Below, one piece after another: positions 33,001-40,649 of a DNA stretch of 43,326 bases (positions are counted from its first letter, which is position 1; each line of letters begins with the position of its first letter). The position numbers and the translations under genes were made by a program. This DNA comes from Halanaerobiales bacterium (GTDB lineage Bacteria; Bacillota; Halanaerobiia; Halanaerobiales; M55B127), in contig JAIPEX010000006.1 in NCBI GenBank assembly GCA_021736945.1, forward strand, positions 1 through 43,326, given 5' to 3'. The notes beneath the pieces were generated by a model. The model was given only the letters and a program-made list of their open reading frames with translations, was not told where the DNA came from and made no database searches.

Positions 33001-33660
33001 TTAAATATAGATTAATACCAGTATCAAATTCATTGTACTGGCAGATATAAGCCCCGGCCAAATTGTACCAGACTTATAAGCAGTATAGCCTCCTACACAG
33101 CCTATCGCTAAAAACGCATATCCAAATATGAATATAATACTTTGCAAAGGAGGCATCATTAAGCCAATTATCAAGTTTGGTACTGCAAACAAACCAGCCT
33201 GAATAATAATAGCCCCTAAAGGACTTATTTTCTTTTTGAAATAATGGTATAAGAATCCTCTAAAAAATAATTCCTCACCAAATATTGTTACAAATAGAGT
33301 TATTAAAAACATTATGGAATATGATAGTAAACCATTATATCTTGTTAACCAGATAAATGTAGGATCCGGGTTGTCCATGTTTACAGCAATCTCAAGCAAT
33401 AATTTATAACTACCAGACCATGGTTCAAATATTAGATATATTATTGTTAATATAGCAAAATGAAGAAGAGTATATTTTATGAGCTCATTTTTTAATATCT
33501 TTTCTATTCCCAAAACTTGCTTTTTATTTTTGATCAAAATTATTAAGGGAACAACTAACCAGATGAATGTAAAGATGGGCAGTGATGTTTTCATTATTAA
33601 AATTATAGTTGTTAAAACTATCAATGCTGCTAAAATCCAAAAGGATACAATCTTTTTCAT
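33001..33660 (-). CDS. CPBP family intramembrane protease homologue
   Basis: A 219-residue integral membrane protein with about seven helices. The Abi/CaaX motif 1 E129-E130-x3-R134 (GEELFFRGF) is intact. Motif 2, normally F-x3-H, reads F158-AVP-N162, so the metal-binding histidine is replaced by asparagine. It may be a non-proteolytic member or use an alternative ligand. It starts with a four-base overlap on the methyltransferase gene, so the two are coupled. Members act in prenyl-protein processing, bacteriocin self-immunity or unknown membrane functions. Confidence 0.8.
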   Translation of the reverse strand: MKKIVSFWILAALIVLTTIILIMKTSLPIFTFIWLVVPLIILIKNKKQVLGIEKILKNELIKYTLLHFAILTIIYLIFEPWSGSYKLLLEIAVNMDNPDPTFIWLTRYNGLLSYSIMFLITLFVTIFGEELFFRGFLYHYFKKKISPLGAIIIQAGLFAVPNLIIGLMMPPLQSIIFIFGYAFLAIGCVGGYTAYKSGTIWPGLISASTMNLILVLIYI

Positions 33661-34430
33661 TTGTACTTCGCTTCATTCCCTTCAACACAATTTTTCACAA
33701 TCCAAAATTGACATTCACCTGAAAAATCTTTTACAGCTTTTGGTTCTTCAAATTTATCACCTCTAAAAAAATCTTCTATTAGAGTAAAACCAGATTTTTT
33801 GAGGGTATTCACCACTTCTTTACAAGTGGGTAAATGAATAAACAATTCACTATTATTATTTTTAGTACTTGTGATTCTGTCCCCATATTCAAATAATCTT
33901 TTGTCTTGAATACCTTTCTCCCACTTCTTTTTTTCCTTTTGCCAGAATTCTTTAAATTCTTCACCTCTATTTCTATCATGAGTGGTAAAAAAGAAGATAC
34001 CACCTGGTTTTAAGACCCTTTTTATTTCTTTTAATGCCTTCACCCTATTAGTTCTTTCAGGAATTTGCATTAAGCCGTTAAAAGAAAAAAGGGCATTGTC
34101 AAATTGGTTGTCCGAAAATGGTAGTTCTAAGACATTCCCTTGAATGAAATCTATCTCTAACTTCATTTTATCTCTGATTTTACGCGCTACATCTAGCATT
34201 TCTTCAGAAAGATCAAGACCTGTGATTTTAGTATAGCCTCTTTTATAAAGAGCAAAAGTAGTTCGACCAGTTCCACAGCCGAGGTCTAAAATACTTTCTT
34301 CCTTTTTAAAATATTTATCAATCACATATACTTCTGATTTCCATAATCCAATATGATGAGTGGCATTTTTATAATTATGAATTGCACTTTTGTATGTATT
34401 TTTTATATATTTTTCAATACCTTTTTCCAT
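33657..34430 (-). CDS. Class I SAM-dependent methyltransferase
   Basis: A 257-residue methyltransferase. SAM motif I ILDLGCGTG is at residues 47-55, motif II LDLSEEMLDVARK follows, then DFIQGNVLELPFSDNQFDNAL and LKEIKRVLKPGGIFFFTTHD as motifs III and IV. It fits the UbiE/small-molecule group; the C-terminal region after residue 190 (HLPTCKEVVNTLKKSGF) is typical of those acting on soluble substrates. I start it at ATG 34430 behind GGTGG; the GTG at 34442 lies in that site. The substrate is unknown. It lies between an alpha/beta hydrolase and a CPBP gene. Confidence 0.87.
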   Translation of the reverse strand: MEKGIEKYIKNTYKSAIHNYKNATHHIGLWKSEVYVIDKYFKKEESILDLGCGTGRTTFALYKRGYTKITGLDLSEEMLDVARKIRDKMKLEIDFIQGNVLELPFSDNQFDNALFSFNGLMQIPERTNRVKALKEIKRVLKPGGIFFFTTHDRNRGEEFKEFWQKEKKKWEKGIQDKRLFEYGDRITSTKNNNSELFIHLPTCKEVVNTLKKSGFTLIEDFFRGDKFEEPKAVKDFSGECQFWIVKNCVEGNEAKYK

Positions 34431-34448
34431 ATCAAACACCACCGATCA

Positions 34449-35240
34449 TCATTTTAAATTAGATTGTAAAAAATTAAAAAGAGTATCGTAAAAATCACTT
34501 GCAGCCTTTTTTTCTTTCCACGGAGTATGTCCACAGTTTTTTATTAATTCAAACTGGTAATCTTTGTCTAGTTTATCAAGAGGCTCTTTAACTCCTTGAA
34601 AAGGGTGTGGATCATAATCTCCATGGATTACCTTAATCGGACAATCGATTTTTGAAAGTGACTTCATTAATTTGTTATTTTTACGCAGTTGAGCTGCTTC
34701 ACTCCAGATCTTTTTATATAAATCAATTTGAAAATTGGTCGCATTATTGTTAATCTCTTTGTACTGATATGCATCTACCTTATGCATCAGATCAACAAAA
34801 CTATTTAACTGTTTTAATTTAACATTTTTACCTTCACTAAATTTTTGTTCTACTTCCTTAAAAAGGTTTTTTTCCTTTTCATCCATCCTATCAAACCGAT
34901 TCTTTTGTATATTTTTACTGTATTTTTCTTCAAAAGGACCACTACTAATTAAGATTAGACTTTTGACTAATTCAGGATATTGCTCCGTAAAAAATACTGC
35001 TAGCCAGGCTCCCCAAGAAAAGCCCACAACTTTTACAGGCACCCGGGCATTTTCTGTTATTATTTTATTAATATCTTTTAATAAAAGTTCAATACTATCT
35101 TTTGTTTGCAAATATTCTATAACTCCATACTTCTTGCCTATTTTTTGAGAGAGATATTTCAATTCACCTAAAGCACCTGGTCCACCGTGGAGGGTTATGA
35201 TTTCATATGGTTGTTTACCGTGTTTTCTATAATTTACCAC
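34449..35240 (-). CDS. Alpha/beta hydrolase, prolyl-iminopeptidase-like
   Basis: A 263-residue hydrolase. HGGPG at residues 18-22 is the oxyanion-hole motif of proline iminopeptidases and related enzymes; the nucleophile elbow is G73-F-S75-W-G77. HGDYDPHP provides the acid and CGHTPWKEK the catalytic histidine. A small helical cap rich in lysine lies at about 105-185. It could be a peptidase or an esterase. GTG at 35240 is the start; GGTGG lies eleven bases upstream. The same GGTGGTG ribosome binding site precedes the following methyltransferase. Confidence 0.85.
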   Translation of the reverse strand: MVNYRKHGKQPYEIITLHGGPGALGELKYLSQKIGKKYGVIEYLQTKDSIELLLKDINKIITENARVPVKVVGFSWGAWLAVFFTEQYPELVKSLILISSGPFEEKYSKNIQKNRFDRMDEKEKNLFKEVEQKFSEGKNVKLKQLNSFVDLMHKVDAYQYKEINNNATNFQIDLYKKIWSEAAQLRKNNKLMKSLSKIDCPIKVIHGDYDPHPFQGVKEPLDKLDKDYQFELIKNCGHTPWKEKKAASDFYDTLFNFLQSNLK

Positions 35241-35263
35241 TATTATCTACACCACCGTCATCT

Positions 35264-35307
35264 GTTAAATCACTTTTAAATGATTTAACAATTTTTATCT
35301 TATTATA
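35264..35307 (-). promoter_or_regulatory. Probable promoter -10 box with adjacent inverted repeat
   Basis: On the minus strand TATAAT (35307-35302) is followed by a 9-bp inverted repeat, GTTAAATCA (35289-35281) with its complement at 35272-35264. There is no good -35 box. The repeat begins about six bases after the expected transcription start and could be an operator for the hydrolase operon. It has no T-run on the minus strand, so it does not look like a terminator for the gene upstream. Confidence 0.4.
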
Positions 35308-35335
35308 TAGATATTAATTAAGAATTATCTGTTTA

Positions 35336-35995
35336 TTAAAAATTTATTAATTCGAATTCTTGGAACCAATAGCCATCATTATATAGATGGTCCAGTTTGT
35401 TTACTTCTAACTTTTTATTAAAGATAGGACCGTCTAATACCACTGTATGATATTCTCCGTTTTCCCCTGAAGGATCGATACCAATTTCATTAAATTCTTT
35501 GATTAATTCTTTATCAATAATTTTACCTAGATATTTTTCATCAAGATATTCTTCATTAACCACAATAATCATGGTCTTAAAGCCTTCTTCTATAAATTCA
35601 TTTAAAAGTTCTTCTCGCTTTATCTGCCAAAGAGGTAAATATGCTTCCATATTTGCTGCCTTACAGACCTTTTCTTCCCATTCACGATGACCTTCTAGGT
35701 CTATATCACCGAAAACTCCGGTTCCAATTCCTTCTTTATGTAAGTCCTTTAAAGCCCCTATAAATGTTTCTTCATAATTATCCCAGCTGGTTCTTCTGGT
35801 TTCTAAAGAAATATTTAAAGCCTCTGCTTGAGCTTCTAAGACAGGTAAAGATAAGTTGTGAGAGCGTGATTTTTTACCTTCTTCACTTAACATATTTAAT
35901 AGTTTCTTTGGTTTATACTCTGCTTGAATAGCTTTATATAGAGCTAGTGCAGAATCTTTACCACCACTCCAAGAACAAAAAAAGTTTTTCTTCAT
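35336..35995 (-). CDS. Dph6-like ATP pyrophosphatase (adenine nucleotide alpha hydrolase)
   Basis: A 219-residue protein. The PP-loop SGGKDS at residues 10-15 binds ATP pyrophosphate, and the C-terminal GENGEYHTVVLDGPIF is diagnostic of the diphthine-ammonia-ligase (Dph6) family. In eukaryotes and archaea this enzyme amidates diphthine on elongation factor 2, a modification absent from bacteria, so the bacterial role must differ and is unknown. An adenylation-dependent amide or thiol transfer is predicted. It lies nine bases after a GNAT gene. Confidence 0.86.
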   Translation of the reverse strand: MKKNFFCSWSGGKDSALALYKAIQAEYKPKKLLNMLSEEGKKSRSHNLSLPVLEAQAEALNISLETRRTSWDNYEETFIGALKDLHKEGIGTGVFGDIDLEGHREWEEKVCKAANMEAYLPLWQIKREELLNEFIEEGFKTMIIVVNEEYLDEKYLGKIIDKELIKEFNEIGIDPSGENGEYHTVVLDGPIFNKKLEVNKLDHLYNDGYWFQEFELINF

Positions 35996-36004
35996 TATTA
36001 GCTG

Positions 36005-36472
36005 TCACTCCTCTTTAAGAATCTCTTCAGTATATACTTTCATATCATAACTGTCATTATTTTCATTATATATTTCAAAGCCTGCTTTTTTATATAGTTT
36101 AACAGCAGGGGTATTATCCTTGTCTACATTTAATTTTATAAATTCTTTATTATAATTGTAATTTTCAATTCCAAACTTCAAACCTGCTAACAAAAATTCT
36201 AATCCTAAGCCTTTTCCTACATATTTAGGATTTAAAGCTAATCCAATTTCCATTATATTATCAGTAGTATAATATTCGAAAAGCCCAATTATTTCATCTT
36301 GATAGTAAACAGCAAAACCTTCACAGCCCCCAGGACCTTTTAGTACAATATCACCATTTTCAAAGCTATCAAAATAGGGATCCATATAGATTTCTTTAAC
36401 CACACCAGTATACTTCCATTTATCAATTACTCTAGCCTGGTCTATTTTCATGGGTTCAAATTTATAGTTCAT
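36005..36472 (-). CDS. GNAT family N-acetyltransferase
   Basis: A 155-residue acetyltransferase with ALNPKYVGKGLGLEFLLAGL as the acetyl-CoA loop (the R/Q-x-x-G-x-G pattern becomes V-G-K-G-L-G) and FIKLNVDKDNTPAVKLYKKAGFE as the terminal strand and helix. The N-terminal FEPMKIDQARVIDKWKY resembles the group that acetylates small amines or ribosomal proteins. Its position next to the Dph6-like gene and several similar enzymes gives no substrate. The start has AAGGAAGG upstream. Confidence 0.85.
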   Translation of the reverse strand: MNYKFEPMKIDQARVIDKWKYTGVVKEIYMDPYFDSFENGDIVLKGPGGCEGFAVYYQDEIIGLFEYYTTDNIMEIGLALNPKYVGKGLGLEFLLAGLKFGIENYNYNKEFIKLNVDKDNTPAVKLYKKAGFEIYNENNDSYDMKVYTEEILKEE

Positions 36473-36497
36473 TATTTTGTTCCTTCCTTAGTTTAAC

Positions 36498-36977
36498 TTA
36501 GAATCTTTCAAAGGTATATTTTGTTATTTTATGAGCTTTCCAAAAGAGATATAACCCTATAGCCAATTCAATTATTTTAGCAAGAAAAGTAGGTAATTCC
36601 CTAACTATAGTGAAATTTCGAGCCGAAGAACTTTCTAATATATATTCTATGAAGTCAGGAGCAGCAGTTGCTAAAATTATTATACCGCTCAAAGCAATTA
36701 TAATTTGAAATAGATTTTTATAATCTATTTCTTTCTCTAGGAGATTTTCGATATGTAAACTCCTATTTATTACTTTTGAAATTTGGGCTGCCTTAAACCA
36801 GAGAAAATATAGTATGGTAAAAAATAATATCTTAGATAAGATATAACCAAATTTTGTAACCAGGGCAATTTGATCACTCATCACCATATATGTACCTGAA
36901 AATAAATCGGTTCTTATAAACTCTACAAAAAAATAGATTGCCATTAATTTAAGAACAATTAGAGTGATCTTTTTCAA
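36498..36977 (-). CDS. Small four-helix membrane protein of unknown function
   Basis: I do not recognise a family. The 159-residue product has four hydrophobic segments (about residues 4-22, 42-65, 90-110 and 130-150) with basic loops, and ends in WKAHKITKYTFERF. The start is TTG 36977, supported by AAAGGAG nine bases upstream. It precedes a GNAT gene and follows an ICMT-like methyltransferase, both close enough for one transcript. The hydrophobic pattern indicates a plasma-membrane protein with both ends inside. Confidence 0.7.
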   Translation of the reverse strand: MKKITLIVLKLMAIYFFVEFIRTDLFSGTYMVMSDQIALVTKFGYILSKILFFTILYFLWFKAAQISKVINRSLHIENLLEKEIDYKNLFQIIIALSGIIILATAAPDFIEYILESSSARNFTIVRELPTFLAKIIELAIGLYLFWKAHKITKYTFERF

Positions 36978-36999
36978 TCACATCATCTCCTTTATCAAG

Positions 37000-37635
37000 C
37001 TACCAGACAAATGGTATTAATCGATAGGTTTTTTCCTTATACTGACTGTAACCTTTTAAGTTCTCTTCCAAAAAGTCCTCTTCTAATTCGATTCTTTTTA
37101 AAAAACAAAAAATTACTAACACAGAAAGTATTAGAGAATAGTATGCATTTAAAATTAAGGGGAATCCTAGTATTTGGATAATGTTTCCTAAATAAGCAGG
37201 ATGTCTGATATATCTATAGAAACCACTATCTACAACATTATGTTTAGACCAGGTTTCTATATCCCTTGAAAAATACTGACCCAAATATTTAATACTTAAG
37301 CCTCGGATAATGATCCCAACAAATACCGTTGTTATTCCTAAAATAGTTAAATATTTATTACTTCTTAAAAAATAGGAATATTCTATTAAAGGAACAATAA
37401 GTGCACTGAACCAGGTTATTGAAATAATTGTACTTAAAGTTTGGTGTGTTTTTTTATTCTCAGTTTTTTTGCCTTTGAAGAAAAATTTATCAATAAGTAA
37501 GCTGAGAATAACCATGATAAGATAGAAATATATTAGATTTTGATTTATATTACTAACTCTTTCAATGTTTTGCCAGGCATAATAAAATAAGATTATTATT
37601 CCAACTTTTGATAAAATATTTATTAAATAGTTCAA
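37000..37635 (-). CDS. Isoprenylcysteine carboxyl methyltransferase (ICMT) family protein
   Basis: A 211-residue membrane methyltransferase with about five helices. The C-terminal signature is complete: GFYRYIRHPAYLGNI (residues about 142-156) and the RIELEEDFLEENLKGYSQYKE segment with ERxx-type SAM-binding residues. In eukaryotes ICMT methylates prenylated CaaX proteins; in bacteria, members modify lipid or small-molecule substrates that are mostly unknown. The TTG start at 37635 follows GGGAG at seven bases. It is interesting that a CPBP (CaaX-protease-type) gene also lies in this region, but the two are not adjacent. Confidence 0.85.
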   Translation of the reverse strand: MNYLINILSKVGIIILFYYAWQNIERVSNINQNLIYFYLIMVILSLLIDKFFFKGKKTENKKTHQTLSTIISITWFSALIVPLIEYSYFLRSNKYLTILGITTVFVGIIIRGLSIKYLGQYFSRDIETWSKHNVVDSGFYRYIRHPAYLGNIIQILGFPLILNAYYSLILSVLVIFCFLKRIELEEDFLEENLKGYSQYKEKTYRLIPFVW

Positions 37636-37653
37636 AATATCTCTCCCTTAATT

Positions 37654-38154
37654 CTATAAAATTTTCTCAAAACAATAATATATACGATTATTAACCGGTT
37701 TAAATTCGAAATATAGCTTACCTACTTTTTTATAGCCTCTATTTTTATATAAGTTCAAGGCAGCTGGATTCTTTGAAAAAACATCGAGGTGTAAACTCTC
37801 ATAACCTTCATCTTTAGCTTTCTGTTCAGAAAAATCAAGAACTTTTTTGCCAAGACCTTTTCCTTGATATTTCGGTTTAATTGCTAATAAATGCAAACCT
37901 AAAAAGTTGTTGTTTTGCCAATCTATTTCGGACCAAAATTCATCCACTTTGGTATTTAATACAAAAGTTCCTACGAGTTCATTATTTTTTTCAATTTTAT
38001 ACAAATTTCCCTTTTTAATATTTTCTTTTAACAATTCTTGGGTAGGATAATTATCATCCCATTGAAATATTCCTTTGTTTTCTAGATCTTTTCTGCACGT
38101 TTTATATAATTCGAATATTTTATCTAATTCATTTTCACTGACTTTTTTATACAC
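37654..38154 (-). CDS. GNAT family N-acetyltransferase
   Basis: A 166-residue acetyltransferase. LLAIKPKYQGKGLGKKVLDFSEQKAKDEG contains the CoA loop Q-G-K-G-L-G and LDVFSKNPAALNLYKNRGYKKV the final strand and helix. I use GTG 38154, eight bases after AAAGG; the GTG at 38163 overlaps the adenylyltransferase stop region without good spacing. Coding overlaps or abuts that gene, so the pair is probably translated together. Substrate unknown; such enzymes are often involved in amine or aminoglycoside modification. Confidence 0.82.
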   Translation of the reverse strand: MYKKVSENELDKIFELYKTCRKDLENKGIFQWDDNYPTQELLKENIKKGNLYKIEKNNELVGTFVLNTKVDEFWSEIDWQNNNFLGLHLLAIKPKYQGKGLGKKVLDFSEQKAKDEGYESLHLDVFSKNPAALNLYKNRGYKKVGKLYFEFKPVNNRIYYCFEKIL

Positions 38155-38155
38155 T

Positions 38156-39046
38156 CTACTCACCTTTTTCCATTTTATTAAAAGGAACTTCTCTATGATA
38201 GATTTTATTCACATATTCTGTTACATCATCATCTAACTGTTGCGGATATTCATAACCTAAGCTCTTACCAACTTTTTTGGCAGTCTTCTGGAAAAACTCC
38301 ATCATTTTAAACAAAGCCTGCCAGTTTTCTTCTCTATCATAGCCGGAAAAAGTAGTTTCAAGTTGCTTCCAATCTTCTTCTGAAAGGTATTCCTGAAATT
38401 TACTCCCGCATTTGCCGGGGTTAACGGCCCAATTATTTTCTACCCCAATTAACCATTCTACCATTGGCTGTATGAGATTGAATTTAATAAAATAATCCAT
38501 GTACTTCATGAAATAGAACTGATCTCTCCACAGATATTTCGGTATGTATGTTATATTCCACCAAAAATCATTTACAGTTTTTCTATACTGTTCTTCTGAT
38601 GGTATTTTAGTCTTAAATGCTTGATAAGTAGGTCGTTTTAATTTATCAGTTATATTATCTTTATCATAAAGTACTTCATAACCTATATCTAGATAATCAG
38701 GTAGTTTATCATAGGTAGTTAATTTTTTGATTAATTTCACTGGCCAGATACTGAAATCTATTCTGATATGATCTTGATATAAGACGAGTCTAGTATATGT
38801 TTTAATTTCTTCCAACTTAAAGTTGTCATTAAAAGAAACCAAAATATCTCCGAATTCTTTTCTCCATTCCTTTTTATTAATAAATTTTTGAGGATTATCA
38901 GTAACAATAACCAAATCAAGGTCAGAAAAAATATCAGTTTTGGCATGAGGGTTGACTTTGGAACTTGTTATTAATAGGGCTTTTATATCATTGTTATTTT
39001 TAGCATACTCTATAACATCTTGTAAAACCTCTTTCTTATCTCTCAC
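38156..39046 (-). CDS. Aminoglycoside 6-adenylyltransferase (AadE/ANT6)-like nucleotidyltransferase
   Basis: A 296-residue protein with the AAD6 layout. The nucleotidyltransferase core is TSSKVNPHAKTDIFSDLDLVIV, with D42 and D44 as metal ligands and D97 in IRIDFSIWP as the third. The usual glycine-serine of the N-GSRANP motif is S28-S29 here, a change at the phosphate-binding turn. The helical C-terminal half includes NDFWWNITYIPKYLWRDQ and the MEFFQKTAKKVG end typical of the family. It may adenylate streptomycin-like compounds or another substrate. It overlaps the GNAT gene and has no mobile element beside it, so it is probably a chromosomal house gene. Confidence 0.83.
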   Translation of the reverse strand: MRDKKEVLQDVIEYAKNNNDIKALLITSSKVNPHAKTDIFSDLDLVIVTDNPQKFINKKEWRKEFGDILVSFNDNFKLEEIKTYTRLVLYQDHIRIDFSIWPVKLIKKLTTYDKLPDYLDIGYEVLYDKDNITDKLKRPTYQAFKTKIPSEEQYRKTVNDFWWNITYIPKYLWRDQFYFMKYMDYFIKFNLIQPMVEWLIGVENNWAVNPGKCGSKFQEYLSEEDWKQLETTFSGYDREENWQALFKMMEFFQKTAKKVGKSLGYEYPQQLDDDVTEYVNKIYHREVPFNKMEKGE

Positions 39047-39077
39047 TGTAGTTAATCTCCCTTATAGTTAAGTTTTT

Positions 39078-39542
39078 CTATTCATTTTTCTTACCTTTTA
39101 GATCTTCTATAAAAATTTCAATAATTGTTGTTTTCTCAATACCCTTATCTATGTATTTAAATCCTTTTTTCTTAAAGCCGGGAGAAAATTTTAAAATGAA
39201 TTCCTGCAGCACTTCCTTTTTTTCTTCTCCTTCTACAAAATTAGCCTTACCAATTGCGATGATGCTCTTATATGAAGAAGTAAAGGCAGCAGGTTTTAAT
39301 TGATAATCTCCTACTACTGTAAAAGAAACTCTGTTGTTATATCTTATGTTCTCTAATTTTTTACCTTCTTGGGCACAATGAAGATAAATTCTATTATTCA
39401 TATATATGTAATTCATCGGTACCCCATAAGGATAGCCATTTTCACCAATAGTTGATAATATTCCGTACTCTCCTTCACTTAAAATTTTCTGGGCCTTCTC
39501 ATCTGGTAACTGTTTTTTTTGTCTTCTCATTTTTTTAAACAT
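39078..39542 (-). CDS. Nim-like pyridoxamine 5'-phosphate oxidase family flavoprotein
   Basis: A 154-residue split-barrel flavin-binding protein. Conserved parts are FKKMRRQKKQLPDEKA, EYGILSTIGENGYPYGVPMNYIY and NRIYLHCAQEGKKLENIRYN with RVSFTVV, as in nitroimidazole-reductase (NimA) homologues. I start it at ATG 39542, directly after GAGGG with five-base spacing and matching the usual MFxxMRR N-terminus; the ATG at 39554 overlaps the upstream stop codon and lacks its own site. It probably binds FMN and reduces small molecules. Confidence 0.88.
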   Translation of the reverse strand: MFKKMRRQKKQLPDEKAQKILSEGEYGILSTIGENGYPYGVPMNYIYMNNRIYLHCAQEGKKLENIRYNNRVSFTVVGDYQLKPAAFTSSYKSIIAIGKANFVEGEEKKEVLQEFILKFSPGFKKKGFKYIDKGIEKTTIIEIFIEDLKGKKNE

Positions 39543-39553
39543 ATTATCCCTCA

Positions 39554-39970
39554 TTAAATGTTATTATTTATTGGATTTTTAACAAGCGCTTCCTTTTCCT
39601 TGAAACCATATTTTTTATATAACCCTTGAGCATCTTTAGTGGTTAAATATATTTTTGTGTTTATTAAAACTTTGTGTTTTATAATATTTTTAAAAAACCA
39701 CTTACCCAAACCTTCGTGCCTGTAGTCTTTATCAATTATAAAATCATATATCCAGCTGGAAACTGTTCGGTCGGAAAGGGCGCGTGCAAAACCAATCATC
39801 TTATTATTTTTATAAAGACCAAAACAAATCGAATGTTTTATACTTGTGTTAATCTCTTCTTTGCTTCTTTTAGAAGCCCAATAGGAATTTAGTAGCATTT
39901 CATGTATCTTATCATTGTCCAATTTTGTCTTATCATCTGAAATTAATAGATTATCATTTTTAATTTTCAT
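39554..39970 (-). CDS. GNAT family N-acetyltransferase
   Basis: A 138-residue short GNAT domain. The CoA loop is DKDYRHEGLGKWFFKNI and the C-terminal LTTKDAQGLYKKYGFKE is the final part of the fold. MIGFARALSDRTVSSWIYDFII is typical of the YjcF/acetyltransferase group. I start it at ATG 39970 behind AAGGA with nine-base spacing; the ATG at 39979 is too close to that site. It lies 12 bases upstream of the Nim-like gene and follows a methyltransferase gene. Confidence 0.83.
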   Translation of the reverse strand: MKIKNDNLLISDDKTKLDNDKIHEMLLNSYWASKRSKEEINTSIKHSICFGLYKNNKMIGFARALSDRTVSSWIYDFIIDKDYRHEGLGKWFFKNIIKHKVLINTKIYLTTKDAQGLYKKYGFKEKEALVKNPINNNI

Positions 39971-40015
39971 AAAGCTCATTCCTTATTTTATTTTCAAGTA
40001 CCTCTTTGAATCATC

Positions 40016-40600
40016 TCATTTTTTCTTTTTGACATGGAAAAGAAAATAATCATCATCTTTAATTTCAAGATCATCAAAACCATAAGTCCAAGTCATCAAT
40101 CTTAATACCTCATCAGTCGGTATTGGATCTTCCTGTTTATTTTCTTTATCATCATGGTGTTTTTTAATTTCTTCTCTTGTTTTAGAATGTACTATTAAAA
40201 ATTCTCCACCAATTTTTAAATTTTGATAAGCATTTTTAAAAACCATATCTATTTTTTCAAGATGAGGAATCGTATCGAAAACAACAACAAAATCAAATTT
40301 CTTATCCAGCTCCACACTTTTTTCAAAATCAATTCTTCTAATATCTGCTTCAGGATGTATATTTGAAAATTTATCAATCATCTTAGGAGAAATATCTAAA
40401 CCAACATAATCTTTAAAATGTTTGTCTTTTAAAATCGAATAAAAGATTCCAATACCGGCTCCAATATCTAATACAGATTTGTTTTTGCCTATTTTATATT
40501 CTTTAATAACCTCTTTTGCTACTTTAATACTCTTTTCAGATATTTCTTCACCAACATTTTTTGCTTTTTGAACAAAGGTTTTCCCTTCATTTTTATCCAT
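40016..40600 (-). CDS. Class I SAM-dependent methyltransferase
   Basis: A 194-residue methyltransferase: motif I VLDIGAGIG at residues 43-51, GLDISPKMIDKF as motif II, DKKFDFVVVFDTIPHL as motif III and IGGEFLIVHSKTREE as motif IV. The N-terminal helix KAKNVGEEISEKSIKVAKEV resembles small methyltransferases of unknown substrate. ATG 40600 is used; the TTG at 40603 is equally possible, since GGAGG lies eight bases from it. It follows the carbamoyltransferase by about 46 bases and may be co-transcribed with it. Confidence 0.85.
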   Translation of the reverse strand: MDKNEGKTFVQKAKNVGEEISEKSIKVAKEVIKEYKIGKNKSVLDIGAGIGIFYSILKDKHFKDYVGLDISPKMIDKFSNIHPEADIRRIDFEKSVELDKKFDFVVVFDTIPHLEKIDMVFKNAYQNLKIGGEFLIVHSKTREEIKKHHDDKENKQEDPIPTDEVLRLMTWTYGFDDLEIKDDDYFLFHVKKKK

Positions 40601-40649
40601 CAATAAGTTTACCTCCTTTTTTTAGAAACCAGTTATATATATTATTAAT

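Noticed and set aside
38156-39542. Acquired antibiotic-resistance island (AadE-like and Nim-like genes)
   Set aside because: Base composition, spacing and neighbours look like the rest of the chromosome, no transposase or integron parts flank the genes, and both proteins diverge from resistance enzymes at key positions.
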